This document shows, piece by piece, positions 1-6,269 of a stretch of DNA of 7,053 nt. This DNA comes from JAFGQJ01 sp964495755. Lineage in GTDB: Bacteria > Spirochaetota > Spirochaetia > SZUA-6 > DRHE01. A program made the position numbers and the translations under genes. A model generated the notes under the pieces. The model was given only the letters and a program-made list of their open reading frames with translations, was not told where the DNA came from and ran no database searches. Within the stretch, counting starts at the first letter, position 1. Each line of letters begins with the position of its first letter. The stretch is taken from NCBI GenBank assembly GCA_964495755.1, contig CAZBXU010000177.1, positions 1 through 7,053 on the forward strand. The letters are read 5' to 3'.

Positions 1-317
1 CCCGCTACGGAATGAATCTGTACCGGGGCTGCCAGCACAACTGCGCCTACTGTGGCGGCCGAGCCGTACGGTACTACGTTGATGGAGAGTTCGGCCGGGA
101 TGTAGGCGTGAAGATCAATGCCCCCGAAATCTTGAGGCGGGAGCTGGATCTACTGCAGCAGATCAACCGCCAGCGCAGGGCCCTGGTGTGCTTCAGCATC
201 TCTTCTGTAGATGAACGGATCAGCCGGATATTTGAGCCCGGTGTGCCCGCTCCCCGCGAACGCCTCGAGACCCTGCGGCTTGTTCCTTCTGCCCGTGATT
301 CCCTACGTGACCGATAG
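1..317 (+). pseudogene. SplB-like radical SAM protein, N-terminal fragment (start outside window, frameshifted)
   Basis: The reading frame is already open at base 3 and encodes residues that fit the family just before the Met at 12, so the true start lies upstream of the window. The segment carries the radical SAM cluster motif C-x3-C-x2-C in the context NLYRGCQHNCAYC (about 15-53), followed by GRA, FGRDV and KINAPE. These are typical of the spore-photolyase-like (COG1533/SplB) subgroup with the NLYRGCQHGCIYC signature. The usual D after the third Cys is G here. The match continues through SISSVDERISRIFEPGVP to LETLR (about 278), after which the frame loses all similarity and stops at 315-317. 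Homology resumes in another frame from about 271 (next entry). The family forms a 4Fe-4S cluster that cleaves S-adenosylmethionine; the substrate of this subgroup is unknown to me. I infer a broken gene. A sequencing or assembly error could explain the frameshift, but less easily the missing residues. Confidence 0.8.
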
Positions 318-738
318 GCCCGAGGTACTGGAAGAGACGCTGCGGCAGGCAAAGGATGTCGGGGCGGAGTATTACCGGCGCCTGCACGAGCGCTTTTGGG
401 AGATCGCCGCCAAGTACGAGATTCCCCTCCGTATGCCCCCTGAGTTGTACAGCGATCTGCTCGACGATAGAGACAGGATCGTTGTGATGTTGGAGCAGAT
501 GGACTACCTGTTTCGGCTCCGTGGCAAGATTTCCGCTTACGGATACGCTGCCCGGGCGGTTGCCCGTTGGGAAGGACCGATTTCAGACCTGCGGGAAAAA
601 CAAATACCCGGCATCAGCGGTAAAGCCGGGGCTCTGATTCGCGAAATCCTGTCAACGGGAAGCGCCAAAGAGTACGAACAGTTGCTCTACTCTACGGGTG
701 TGTCTTCGGAGTTCCCCCACTCTACCCAGGATCCGTAA
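271..738 (+). pseudogene. SplB-like radical SAM protein, C-terminal fragment with helix-hairpin-helix-like end
   Basis: From about 271 a second frame resumes the radical SAM protein with CGLFLLPVIPYVTD, the conserved barrel strand that follows the region lost from the first fragment. It then reads LEETLRQAKDVGA and jumps straight to EYYRRLHERFWEIAAKY. From memory of the family, some 40-55 residues (the FGGMTLKPGRQ-type segment and the following helices) normally lie between these. The rest matches the usual C-terminal part: IPLRMPPELY, VVMLEQMDYLFRLRG, and a helix-hairpin-helix-like stretch IPGISGKAGALIREIL at about 604-651. The stop is TAA at 736-738. A start at 211 is possible on paper, but its first 20 residues lie in the wrong frame of the N-terminal half, so I do not regard it as a real start. 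No ribosome binding site supports separate expression. The gene ends 6 bases before the stop of the convergent oxidase gene. Confidence 0.75.
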
Positions 739-744
739 TCTTGG

Positions 745-3700
745 CTACCCTACCGGTGCCGACTCCTTACGCTCTTTCTCGGCTGCGGCGGCGAGGCTGT
801 TGGATTTGGCCGGTGTCTTGCCCCGCAGATAGTCGACCAGGGGCTGGGAAATCAATGGCACTATGTTCGGCAGCATGTGGGGAAGCAGGTTGTCGAAAGC
901 TCGCGGCATCAGATCGGGCATCTGCTCCCGCATGAAATCCGGCATGGGGACCCGCTTGCCCACCGCCCCGAGCATGTCCGGCATGACCTTGGGCATCATG
1001 GCGGGCATGAGCATCGGAAACAGGGTGGGAAACAGGGGCTTCATAGCCCCGAGGAGCAGCCCGCCCACGGGGCCGAGCCTCCCGATAAAGCGCATCATGC
1101 CGCCCATGCCGAGGGGCATGGCGTCGACCAGCTGGGGAAACAGCTCCTCCATCAACGCTGCCATGTTCTCCGGAAGCATCAGCTCGATCATAGCCTCGAA
1201 GGTCGCCCAGGAGGAAAGCACGTGCGCCAGGTCCTCCTTGACCTCATAGCCACGGGCTTTTGCCAAGAAGCTCGCCAGATCGGTGACCTTGACATCCATC
1301 TTCCTCTTCTCTGAACTGACCCGCATCTGAAACTGGCAGCAGGGGCAGAGGGACAGCACTTCCTCGGCACCGGTTTGCTTGACCTCTTCGAGCTTCATGG
1401 CCCCAATGTCGTAGGCCACTTCCGGCTCGGAAACCATGCTCAGGACGGATCCGCAGCAATGACCGTTCTCCCGGTTGTGCTCCAGTTCGCGAAACTCCAC
1501 ACCGGGGACCGCCTTGATCAGTTCCCGCGGCGGTTCGTATATACCGCCGGCCCGACCGATGTGGCAGGAGTCGTGCCAGGTGACCTTCTTATTCACCTTG
1601 TTGAACTTCAGTTTACCGCTTTCAAGGGCGGGTTGCAGGGCCTCGGAGTAGTGCAGCACATTGATGTCAAACTTGAGGCCCAGCTTTTCCGCCCATTCTT
1701 TGTAAAAGTGGGACCAGGACAGCCAGCAGGCGGGACAGCTGGCGATCACGGTCTTGGCACCCCGCTTCTGTGCCTGGGTCAGGTTATGCTCGACGATCCG
1801 GCCGAACTGTTCCCACTTCCCGGCTACCAGCATGGGCAGTCCGCAGCAGCTCTCATCCTCACCCATATAGGTGAACTCGATCCCCGCGTCTTTCAACAGC
1901 CGGACCGCGGACTGTCCGATGTCATTCTCTACGAAGGAAGCGGTACAGCCGGCGAAGTAGAGGGTCTCGCCCCTCTCCTGAATGTGGGGCTTCACATCTT
2001 CGGGCACCCAATCAGCACGGTTTTTCTTGTAGTAGGCCCAGATGTTGAGATTGTCCTCCAGGGAGGCGGACATGATCTCGAAGGGCGGGATGGTCATCTT
2101 CTTCTTTTTGTCGATGGCAAGCTCTCGCAGCTTGAGCCAGGAGGGCTCTATGGGCAGCTTCTCCGAGCACATCACATTGCACATCTCGCAGGTGGTGCAG
2201 GCCATGAAGGTATTCACCGCTTCCTGATCGAGCTTTTCCCGTCCTTCGACGAGCTCCCTGAGATAGAACCACTTTCCCCGGGGAGATTGACTCTCCCACA
2301 TCCTCCCATAGTACTGATCGCACTCATCCACGCAGAAACCGCAGGAGGAACAGGCGTAGGCGTACCACACGACCTCGGGGGGAATGCCTTTGATCGGCCT
2401 TTTCCCGATGCGCTCCTCGAGCCTGACCTTAGAGAGATTGCCGAATGGCCGCAGCAGGGGCTCGAAACGCATGGCCAGGCTGATCATCCCGGACAGCTTG
2501 CTGCGAATGACCTTCCCAGGATTGAGGATTCCCGCAGGATCGGTGCCGGCCTTGAAAGCCTTGATGGCCTGAAGCCGTTCTTTGCCGAAAACCGACGGCG
2601 CTTCACCGGCGAAGTACAATCCCGTGGAATAGGCCCGGCCGCCGTGACGTTTCGCCGTTTTGGCAACGGTCAGGTAGAGGGGAAAGGTCAAGCTGTAGCC
2701 AAAGTGACGCTCGTCCTGGGGAATAAATCCGAGCAGCACGATTTCATCACCGGAAACGCCCATTCCTTCCAGGGCCAGGGGCTGGCGAATCTTCGCTTCC
2801 AGCTCCTCCAGGACCTCGGCCAATGCCGACAGCGGCAGCACAGCCTCCGCTGGAACTACGGAGGGCCCGAGTCGCTTCACCTTCATAATGTGAAAGCGCT
2901 CCGCCCATTCGTGCTCGGCCAGCTCCTGTGAGAGCATTTCCCCGCCTGAGTTTTTCACCACCTCACCGATCACATCAGCCACGATACCTTTGCCGTTGGC
3001 GGAGGCATCTTTTCCGTAGGCCAGCAGGACCAGGTACTTTTCCGGGAATAGGACCAGCTGTTCCGCCGGATGATCGTGGTGGGTGCGCAGGGGCGCACGG
3101 TTGGAAAGACGCACCATGTCCGGATTCACGAAGGATAAAGACCAGATATCCATCTCCCCCAGGGAACCGAAGAATCGGGCCAGGTCCCGAGCCGTTTCAA
3201 AAGCAGCCAGACTGAACGCCGCCTCCAGGGCGGGCATGACTTTGAGAGTGATCTCCGTGATCAGTCCGGAGATGCCTTCCGCATCGGCGATCAGGGAAAG
3301 CTCGTGCCCGGAGATCTCCTTGACCGTGCCGTTTCCCAGCACGATCCGGGCAGACTCAACGTTCTCGGGAAACCAACCATATTGCCAGGACCCGAAACCG
3401 GCGCCGCCCTGGGCCAGCCACCCCCCCACGGTCGAGGAGAGATAGGAGGAGGGATACAGGCGCAGGGTCATCCCGTGTTTGCCCAGATACTCGTCGAGCT
3501 TCTTCCAGGAGATTCCGGGCTGGACCGTTACCTCGTCGTTTTTCAGAGAGACGACCTTGCTCATACGTACGAAATCGACGACCAGGCCGCCCTGCACGGG
3601 CAGCACCCCGCCGTAGCCCGAAGTCGATTTCCCCCGGGGCACCAGAGGCACTTTCTCAAGGGATGCCCACTGCACCAGCCGGGCAATCTCCTCCTCTGAA

Positions 3701-3870
3701 ACCGGTTGGACTACTCCGGCGGGCAGGGTGTTGCCGAGAAAGGGTTTGATCAGCCCCGGCAGGGATCCCACGTCGTGACTGTACATGCTCCGTTCGCGCC
3801 GGTCGAAGTTCACCCGACCCGGCATGAGCTCTTCCAGACTCCGGGCCTGGACCGCGGTTGCAGCTCTCAT
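745..3870 (-). CDS. FAD-linked oxidase / heterodisulfide reductase-like Fe-S fusion protein (GlcD-GlcF/HdrD type) with Met-Pro-rich tail
   Basis: This is a 1041-residue cytoplasmic-type protein with no signal peptide. Residues about 50-215 form a PCMH-type FAD-binding domain (PRGKSTSGYGG at 78-88, TVGGWLAQGGAGFGS at 147-161). Residues about 220-455 are the FAD-oxidase C-terminal domain, ending in the hallmark DPAGILNPGK (444-453). Two 4Fe-4S motifs follow: C507, C510, C513, C517 and C558, C561, C564, C568. Two complete CCG motifs come next: C642, CC675-676, C712/C715 and C769, CC805-806, C842/C845. CCG motifs hold non-cubane clusters in HdrB. Residues 876-1041 are an unusual Met/Pro tail (separate entry). 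The family oxidises 2-hydroxyacids such as lactate or glycolate and passes electrons through Fe-S clusters to quinones or thiol carriers; the substrate here is not determined. GlcD and GlcF (or Dld and HdrD) are normally separate chains. The ATG at 3870 is supported by GGAGGA 7 bases upstream and by FAD-domain homology beginning soon after it. Confidence 0.92.
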   Translation of the reverse strand: MRAATAVQARSLEELMPGRVNFDRRERSMYSHDVGSLPGLIKPFLGNTLPAGVVQPVSEEEIARLVQWASLEKVPLVPRGKSTSGYGGVLPVQGGLVVDFVRMSKVVSLKNDEVTVQPGISWKKLDEYLGKHGMTLRLYPSSYLSSTVGGWLAQGGAGFGSWQYGWFPENVESARIVLGNGTVKEISGHELSLIADAEGISGLITEITLKVMPALEAAFSLAAFETARDLARFFGSLGEMDIWSLSFVNPDMVRLSNRAPLRTHHDHPAEQLVLFPEKYLVLLAYGKDASANGKGIVADVIGEVVKNSGGEMLSQELAEHEWAERFHIMKVKRLGPSVVPAEAVLPLSALAEVLEELEAKIRQPLALEGMGVSGDEIVLLGFIPQDERHFGYSLTFPLYLTVAKTAKRHGGRAYSTGLYFAGEAPSVFGKERLQAIKAFKAGTDPAGILNPGKVIRSKLSGMISLAMRFEPLLRPFGNLSKVRLEERIGKRPIKGIPPEVVWYAYACSSCGFCVDECDQYYGRMWESQSPRGKWFYLRELVEGREKLDQEAVNTFMACTTCEMCNVMCSEKLPIEPSWLKLRELAIDKKKKMTIPPFEIMSASLEDNLNIWAYYKKNRADWVPEDVKPHIQERGETLYFAGCTASFVENDIGQSAVRLLKDAGIEFTYMGEDESCCGLPMLVAGKWEQFGRIVEHNLTQAQKRGAKTVIASCPACWLSWSHFYKEWAEKLGLKFDINVLHYSEALQPALESGKLKFNKVNKKVTWHDSCHIGRAGGIYEPPRELIKAVPGVEFRELEHNRENGHCCGSVLSMVSEPEVAYDIGAMKLEEVKQTGAEEVLSLCPCCQFQMRVSSEKRKMDVKVTDLASFLAKARGYEVKEDLAHVLSSWATFEAMIELMLPENMAALMEELFPQLVDAMPLGMGGMMRFIGRLGPVGGLLLGAMKPLFPTLFPMLMPAMMPKVMPDMLGAVGKRVPMPDFMREQMPDLMPRAFDNLLPHMLPNIVPLISQPLVDYLRGKTPAKSNSLAAAAEKERKESAPVG
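856..1029 (-). repeat. Protein-level four-residue proline repeat in the oxidase C-terminal tail
   Basis: Within the oxidase tail, prolines fall at residues 948, 952, 956, 960 and 964, exactly four apart, in units such as TLFP, MLMP, AMMP and KVMP. After a one-residue register shift they fall at 977, 985, 989, 997, 1001 and 1005, again all on one four-residue lattice. The residue before proline is mostly Met, Phe, Leu or Val. By hand count, residues 891-1000 contain 20 Met and about 15 Pro, with seven MP pairs. The last ~30 residues are Ala/Lys/Glu/Ser-rich and look disordered. The coding DNA is not a simple tandem repeat, because codons and side residues vary, so the pattern seems to be kept at the protein level. 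I recall similar Met-Pro tails on related oxidases of anaerobic proteobacteria but know no assigned function. Membrane or quinone-site docking is an inference. Confidence 0.75.
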
Positions 3871-3876
3871 GCAAAA

Positions 3877-3882
3877 TCCTCC
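3877..3882 (-). promoter_or_regulatory. Ribosome binding site of the FAD/Fe-S oxidase
   Basis: The minus strand reads GGAGGA, then seven bases, then ATG at 3870. This is a near-ideal Shine-Dalgarno sequence and spacing. It settles the start codon in preference to the internal Met codons at residues 16 and 29. Confidence 0.8.
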
Positions 3883-3895
3883 AATATGGTAGAGT

Positions 3896-3909
3896 TGAAA
3901 TTGATTTCA
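3896..3909. promoter_or_regulatory. Palindrome with 6-bp arms, candidate operator near the oxidase start
   Basis: TGAAAT-TG-ATTTCA is a perfect inverted repeat with a 2-base centre. It lies 14 bases upstream (in the sense of the minus-strand gene) of the oxidase ribosome binding site, where a bound repressor could block transcription. I cannot match it to a known regulator: it resembles AT-rich Fur-type or FNR-type sites only loosely. Chance occurrence in AT-rich DNA is possible. Confidence 0.3.
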
Positions 3910-3950
3910 GCCCGAAAGCAAATAATATCAATAAACGTCAATATATGGGC

Positions 3951-3964
3951 TTTAATAGATTAAA
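3951..3964. promoter_or_regulatory. Second palindrome with 6-bp arms, candidate operator for the ccs operon side
   Basis: TTTAAT-AG-ATTAAA is a perfect inverted repeat with the same 6-2-6 geometry as the one at 3896-3909. Their centres are 55 bp apart. It sits about 49-62 bases upstream of the ATG at 4013. The half-sites share only T..AAT with the first palindrome, so a common regulator is not shown. In a stretch this AT-rich, chance is a serious alternative. Confidence 0.25.
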
Positions 3965-4001
3965 ATTGTAATATATACGAAATATTTAATCAAGCAGAAC
4001 C

Positions 4002-4007
4002 GGAAGA
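4002..4007 (+). promoter_or_regulatory. Ribosome binding site of the radical SAM/ccs operon
   Basis: GGAAGA lies 5 bases before the ATG at 4013, followed by a run of A. It is a moderate Shine-Dalgarno match, weaker than that of the divergent oxidase gene. No better upstream start is available in this frame within the AT-rich intergenic DNA. Confidence 0.55.
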
Positions 4008-4012
4008 AAAAA

Positions 4013-5353
4013 ATGTTTGTCGAAACGCTGCTGAGCCGCTTTATGGAAAGCCAAACCAAGTCCATCCTCACCTTCGACCATGGCTCGCCGACCGCTCTAT
4101 CCGTCCCGCCGCAGCCGGAACAAGATAAAAACTACTTGCTCTATCTTCACGTTCCTTTCTGCGAGCAACTCTGTCCCTACTGCTCGTTCAACCGAGTGCG
4201 CCTTGACCGCCCTCTGGCCGAGGCCTACTTTCAGGCCCTCGAGCAGGAAATTCGGATATACCACGAGCGAGGTTACGTGTTCGATTCCATCTACGTCGGC
4301 GGGGGTACTCCGACGGTGCTTCCCGACGAGCTTGGTTCCGTTATCCGGATGGTCACGGATCTGTGGCCGATCCGTCAGATTTCCGTGGAAACGAATCCAA
4401 ATCATCTGAGCGCCGAGATAACCGACCTGCTCAAGGGGTTGGGGGTCAACCGCCTTTCCGTGGGCGTACAGTCCTTCCAGGATTCGATCCTCCGTGCCAT
4501 CGGCAGGTACGAGAAGTATGGGTCGGGCGCTCAGATACAGGAGCAGCTTCGGGCTGTTCGGGGAAGCTTCGATACGGTGAATATCGACATGATCTTCAAC
4601 TTTCCCATGCAGGATGAGCAGATGCTCGTTCGAGACCTGAACATCCTAAAAGCCCTCGAAGCAGACCAGGTCACGTTTTATCCTCTTATGGCGGCCAGGC
4701 AGGTCAGGAGAGAGCTGGAAAAATACGGTAAAATCAGCCACAGCCGGGAGAAGCGCTACTACAGCAGGATCTGGGAGGAGCTGACCGGGATCTACCGCCC
4801 CTCCTCGGCCTGGTGTTTCTCTCGCATCGAAAAGGGTGGAAATCACCTCATCGATGAGTATATCGTGACCAACGAAGAGTACGCCGGCCTGGGGTCCGGA
4901 TCTTTCGGTTACCTCCGGGGCAGTATCTACGCCAACACCTTTTCAATCCCCCGGTACATCGAAGCTCTCCGGCATGGCGACCTGCCGGTCATTGCGGCCA
5001 AGAGGTTCAGCCGGCCGGAGCGGATCCGCTACGATTTTCTCATGAAGATGTTTGGGGGCGGTCTCGACATGGGAAAGCTGCGGAAGAAGCACGACGGGTC
5101 CCTGCGGGCTGAGCTCTGGAAGGAGCTGCTCTTCTTCCGACTCACCGGCGCCCTCTGCCGCAGCCGGGGCGATCAGACGGGGCAAGCAGGGCTTCCTTCA
5201 GGGGTTCTTGAACTAAATCGGAAAGGATATTATTTTCTGATCATCCTGATGCGAGAGTTTTTCACAGGGGTCAACAACTTTCGAGAGGCCTGCCTGTCCA
5301 TGGATGGAACGGCCGACCCCAAAGGAGAAAAAAACATTGTCCGCTCTGTATAA
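4013..5353 (+). CDS. HemW/HemN-family radical SAM protein (coproporphyrinogen III oxidase-like), first gene of the ccs operon
   Basis: This 446-residue protein has the radical SAM motif C50-x3-C54-x2-C57 in the context HVPFCEQLCPYCSFN, close to HemW (PWCxxxCPYCDF). The residue two after the third Cys is Phe, not the fourth Cys found in true HemN coproporphyrinogen dehydrogenases. Further family motifs are VGGGTP (95-100), VETNPN (125-130), RLSVGVQSFQDSIL (147-160), IDMIFNFP (191-198) and YAGLGSGSFGYL (290-301). A HemN_C-like end (about 335-430) includes LELNRKGYYF. HemW binds heme and delivers it to respiratory enzymes, while related ChuW/HutW proteins of similar length degrade heme anaerobically; I cannot tell these apart here. 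The context, directly ahead of resB and ccsA, favours heme handling for cytochrome c maturation (inference). The start ATG has GGAAGA 5-6 bases upstream. The 3' end overlaps the resB start by 17 bases. Confidence 0.87.
   Translation: MFVETLLSRFMESQTKSILTFDHGSPTALSVPPQPEQDKNYLLYLHVPFCEQLCPYCSFNRVRLDRPLAEAYFQALEQEIRIYHERGYVFDSIYVGGGTPTVLPDELGSVIRMVTDLWPIRQISVETNPNHLSAEITDLLKGLGVNRLSVGVQSFQDSILRAIGRYEKYGSGAQIQEQLRAVRGSFDTVNIDMIFNFPMQDEQMLVRDLNILKALEADQVTFYPLMAARQVRRELEKYGKISHSREKRYYSRIWEELTGIYRPSSAWCFSRIEKGGNHLIDEYIVTNEEYAGLGSGSFGYLRGSIYANTFSIPRYIEALRHGDLPVIAAKRFSRPERIRYDFLMKMFGGGLDMGKLRKKHDGSLRAELWKELLFFRLTGALCRSRGDQTGQAGLPSGVLELNRKGYYFLIILMREFFTGVNNFREACLSMDGTADPKGEKNIVRSV
5322..5327 (+). promoter_or_regulatory. 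Ribosome binding site that selects a TTG start for resB
   Basis: AAGGAG lies inside the 3' end of the upstream radical SAM gene, nine bases before TTG at 5337. The alternative ATG at 5304 has only a GAGAGG about 15 bases upstream, which is too far. This ribosome binding site therefore favours the shorter product, whose N-terminus also fits the family better. Confidence 0.65.
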
Positions 5354-6269
5354 TTTCTTCCGGTCTGTCCGCTTGGCGGTGGTCCTGATCCTGATCATCG
5401 CCGGTCTTTCCATCCTGAGCACCCTGATTCCGCAGGGAAAGGACACGGCCTTCTACTTCCATACCTACGGCGCCTTTTTGGCCCAGGTGATCCTGAAGCT
5501 ACGCTTCAACGATTTCTTCCGCTCACTGCTCTTCCTCATCCCCGCGGGTCTGTTTTTCATAAATCTGTCGGTATGCGCTGTCGATCGGTTGGTCAATCGG
5601 GAACGCCGCAAGGCGCGGCGACGTCACGGTCCCGACCTGGTTCATATCGGTCTGCTCCTCCTCGTCATCGGAGCAATGTTCTCCGTATTCGGCCGTAGAG
5701 AAGGCCTGGTCTATATGGGGGAGGGGGACGAGATTCGTCTGCCTGGTGAATACACTGTGCGACTGTTGGATTACCAGTACGAGGAATACGAGAACGGCCG
5801 GCCCAAAGACTGGATCTCCACGGTCGAGGTGAGCCGGAACGGGGAGCTCCTGATTGCCTCATTCCCCATCGAAGTCAACAAACCGCTGAAAATCGGCGGG
5901 ATCAATGTCTACCAGACCTCCTTCGCTCGGGAAGACCGGGCTACCTTAAGAGATGCCCAGGGAACGAGCGCTCCCATATCAAGCGGTGAGGGTTTCAAGT
6001 GGGAAGGGGCTGTTGTGATCTTCCAGGGCGTCGAGGGCAACATCGCCGTGTTCGAAAAATGGGAGAACCACTCCCGTACCGAGGCCTACCAGGTCGGGAT
6101 CGGTGATAAGATCGGAGAATACACCGTGGAAGAGCTGGGCAGCCGGGACGTGACCGGCCTGAAGGCGGTGAAGGACCCGGGCTTCATCCCCGTCGTGATC
6201 GCCCTGATCCTTGTTGCCGCCGGGCTGACTTTAACGCTGATACAAAAAAGAAAGGACAAAGACATATGA
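5337..6269 (+). CDS. resB: ResB-like cytochrome c biogenesis protein (Ccs1), system II
   Basis: This is a 310-residue membrane protein (321 if ATG 5304 is used) of the ResB/Ccs1 family, partner of CcsA in heme export and attachment to apocytochromes c on the outer face of the membrane. Membrane segments are at about 12-31, 62-80, 101-118 and 283-302. The first is followed by STLIPQGKD, a family signature. A basic cytoplasmic stretch (RRKARRRH, 90-97) precedes the third segment. That segment carries His103 in LVHIGLLLLVIG, the counterpart of a transmembrane heme-ligand candidate. Residues about 120-280 form the extracytoplasmic ResB domain, including KPLKIGGINVYQTSF (182-196), and DPGF introduces the last segment. 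The protein is shorter than Bacillus-type ResB, as in many short proteobacterial forms. I choose TTG 5337 because AAGGAG precedes it and the product then starts with the usual SALYNFFRSVRLAVVL. The stop shares ATGA with the ccsA start. Confidence 0.88.
   Translation: MSALYNFFRSVRLAVVLILIIAGLSILSTLIPQGKDTAFYFHTYGAFLAQVILKLRFNDFFRSLLFLIPAGLFFINLSVCAVDRLVNRERRKARRRHGPDLVHIGLLLLVIGAMFSVFGRREGLVYMGEGDEIRLPGEYTVRLLDYQYEEYENGRPKDWISTVEVSRNGELLIASFPIEVNKPLKIGGINVYQTSFAREDRATLRDAQGTSAPISSGEGFKWEGAVVIFQGVEGNIAVFEKWENHSRTEAYQVGIGDKIGEYTVEELGSRDVTGLKAVKDPGFIPVVIALILVAAGLTLTLIQKRKDKDI

Larger units (their letters stand above)
3871..4012. promoter_or_regulatory. AT-rich divergent intergenic region, likely holding promoters for both transcription units
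   Basis: These 142 bases separate the start codons of the oxidase (-) and the radical SAM/ccs operon (+), so promoters for both directions should lie here. Hand count gives about 27% GC over 3891-4012 and about 10% over 3951-3990, against clearly GC-rich neighbouring genes. A minus-strand TTGACG (positions 3936-3941) resembles a -35 box, but no good -10 sits at the right distance. On the plus strand TAATAT at 3969-3974 could be a -10, without a convincing -35. I therefore do not assign exact promoters. Two 14-bp palindromes are listed separately. I see no riboswitch-like structure or small gene. Confidence 0.6.

Noticed and set aside
211..270. Start codon at 211 for an intact separate gene covering the C-terminal radical SAM part
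   Set aside because: The first 20 residues overlap the N-terminal fragment in another frame and match nothing in the family; similarity starts only at about 271.
738..770. Possible hairpin GGCTACC...GGTGCC between the convergent stops
   Set aside because: Pairing needs a bulge and there is no T-run on either strand, so it does not qualify as an intrinsic terminator.
863..1314. Two plus-strand frames opposite the oxidase tail, one His/Gly-rich and one Met/Ser-rich
   Set aside because: Their composition is the direct mirror of the Met-Pro codons on the minus strand; no ribosome binding site or homology is visible.
1375..2931. A 518-codon open frame on the plus strand opposite the oxidase gene
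   Set aside because: It is antisense to well-supported FAD and Fe-S domains, lacks recognisable motifs, and reflects the codon bias of a GC-rich gene read backwards.
3909..3953. Inverted pieces AGCCC / GGGCT and AAAGC / GCTTT in the intergenic region
   Set aside because: Arms are only five bases with a loop of about 30 bases; too weak to call a terminator or riboswitch.
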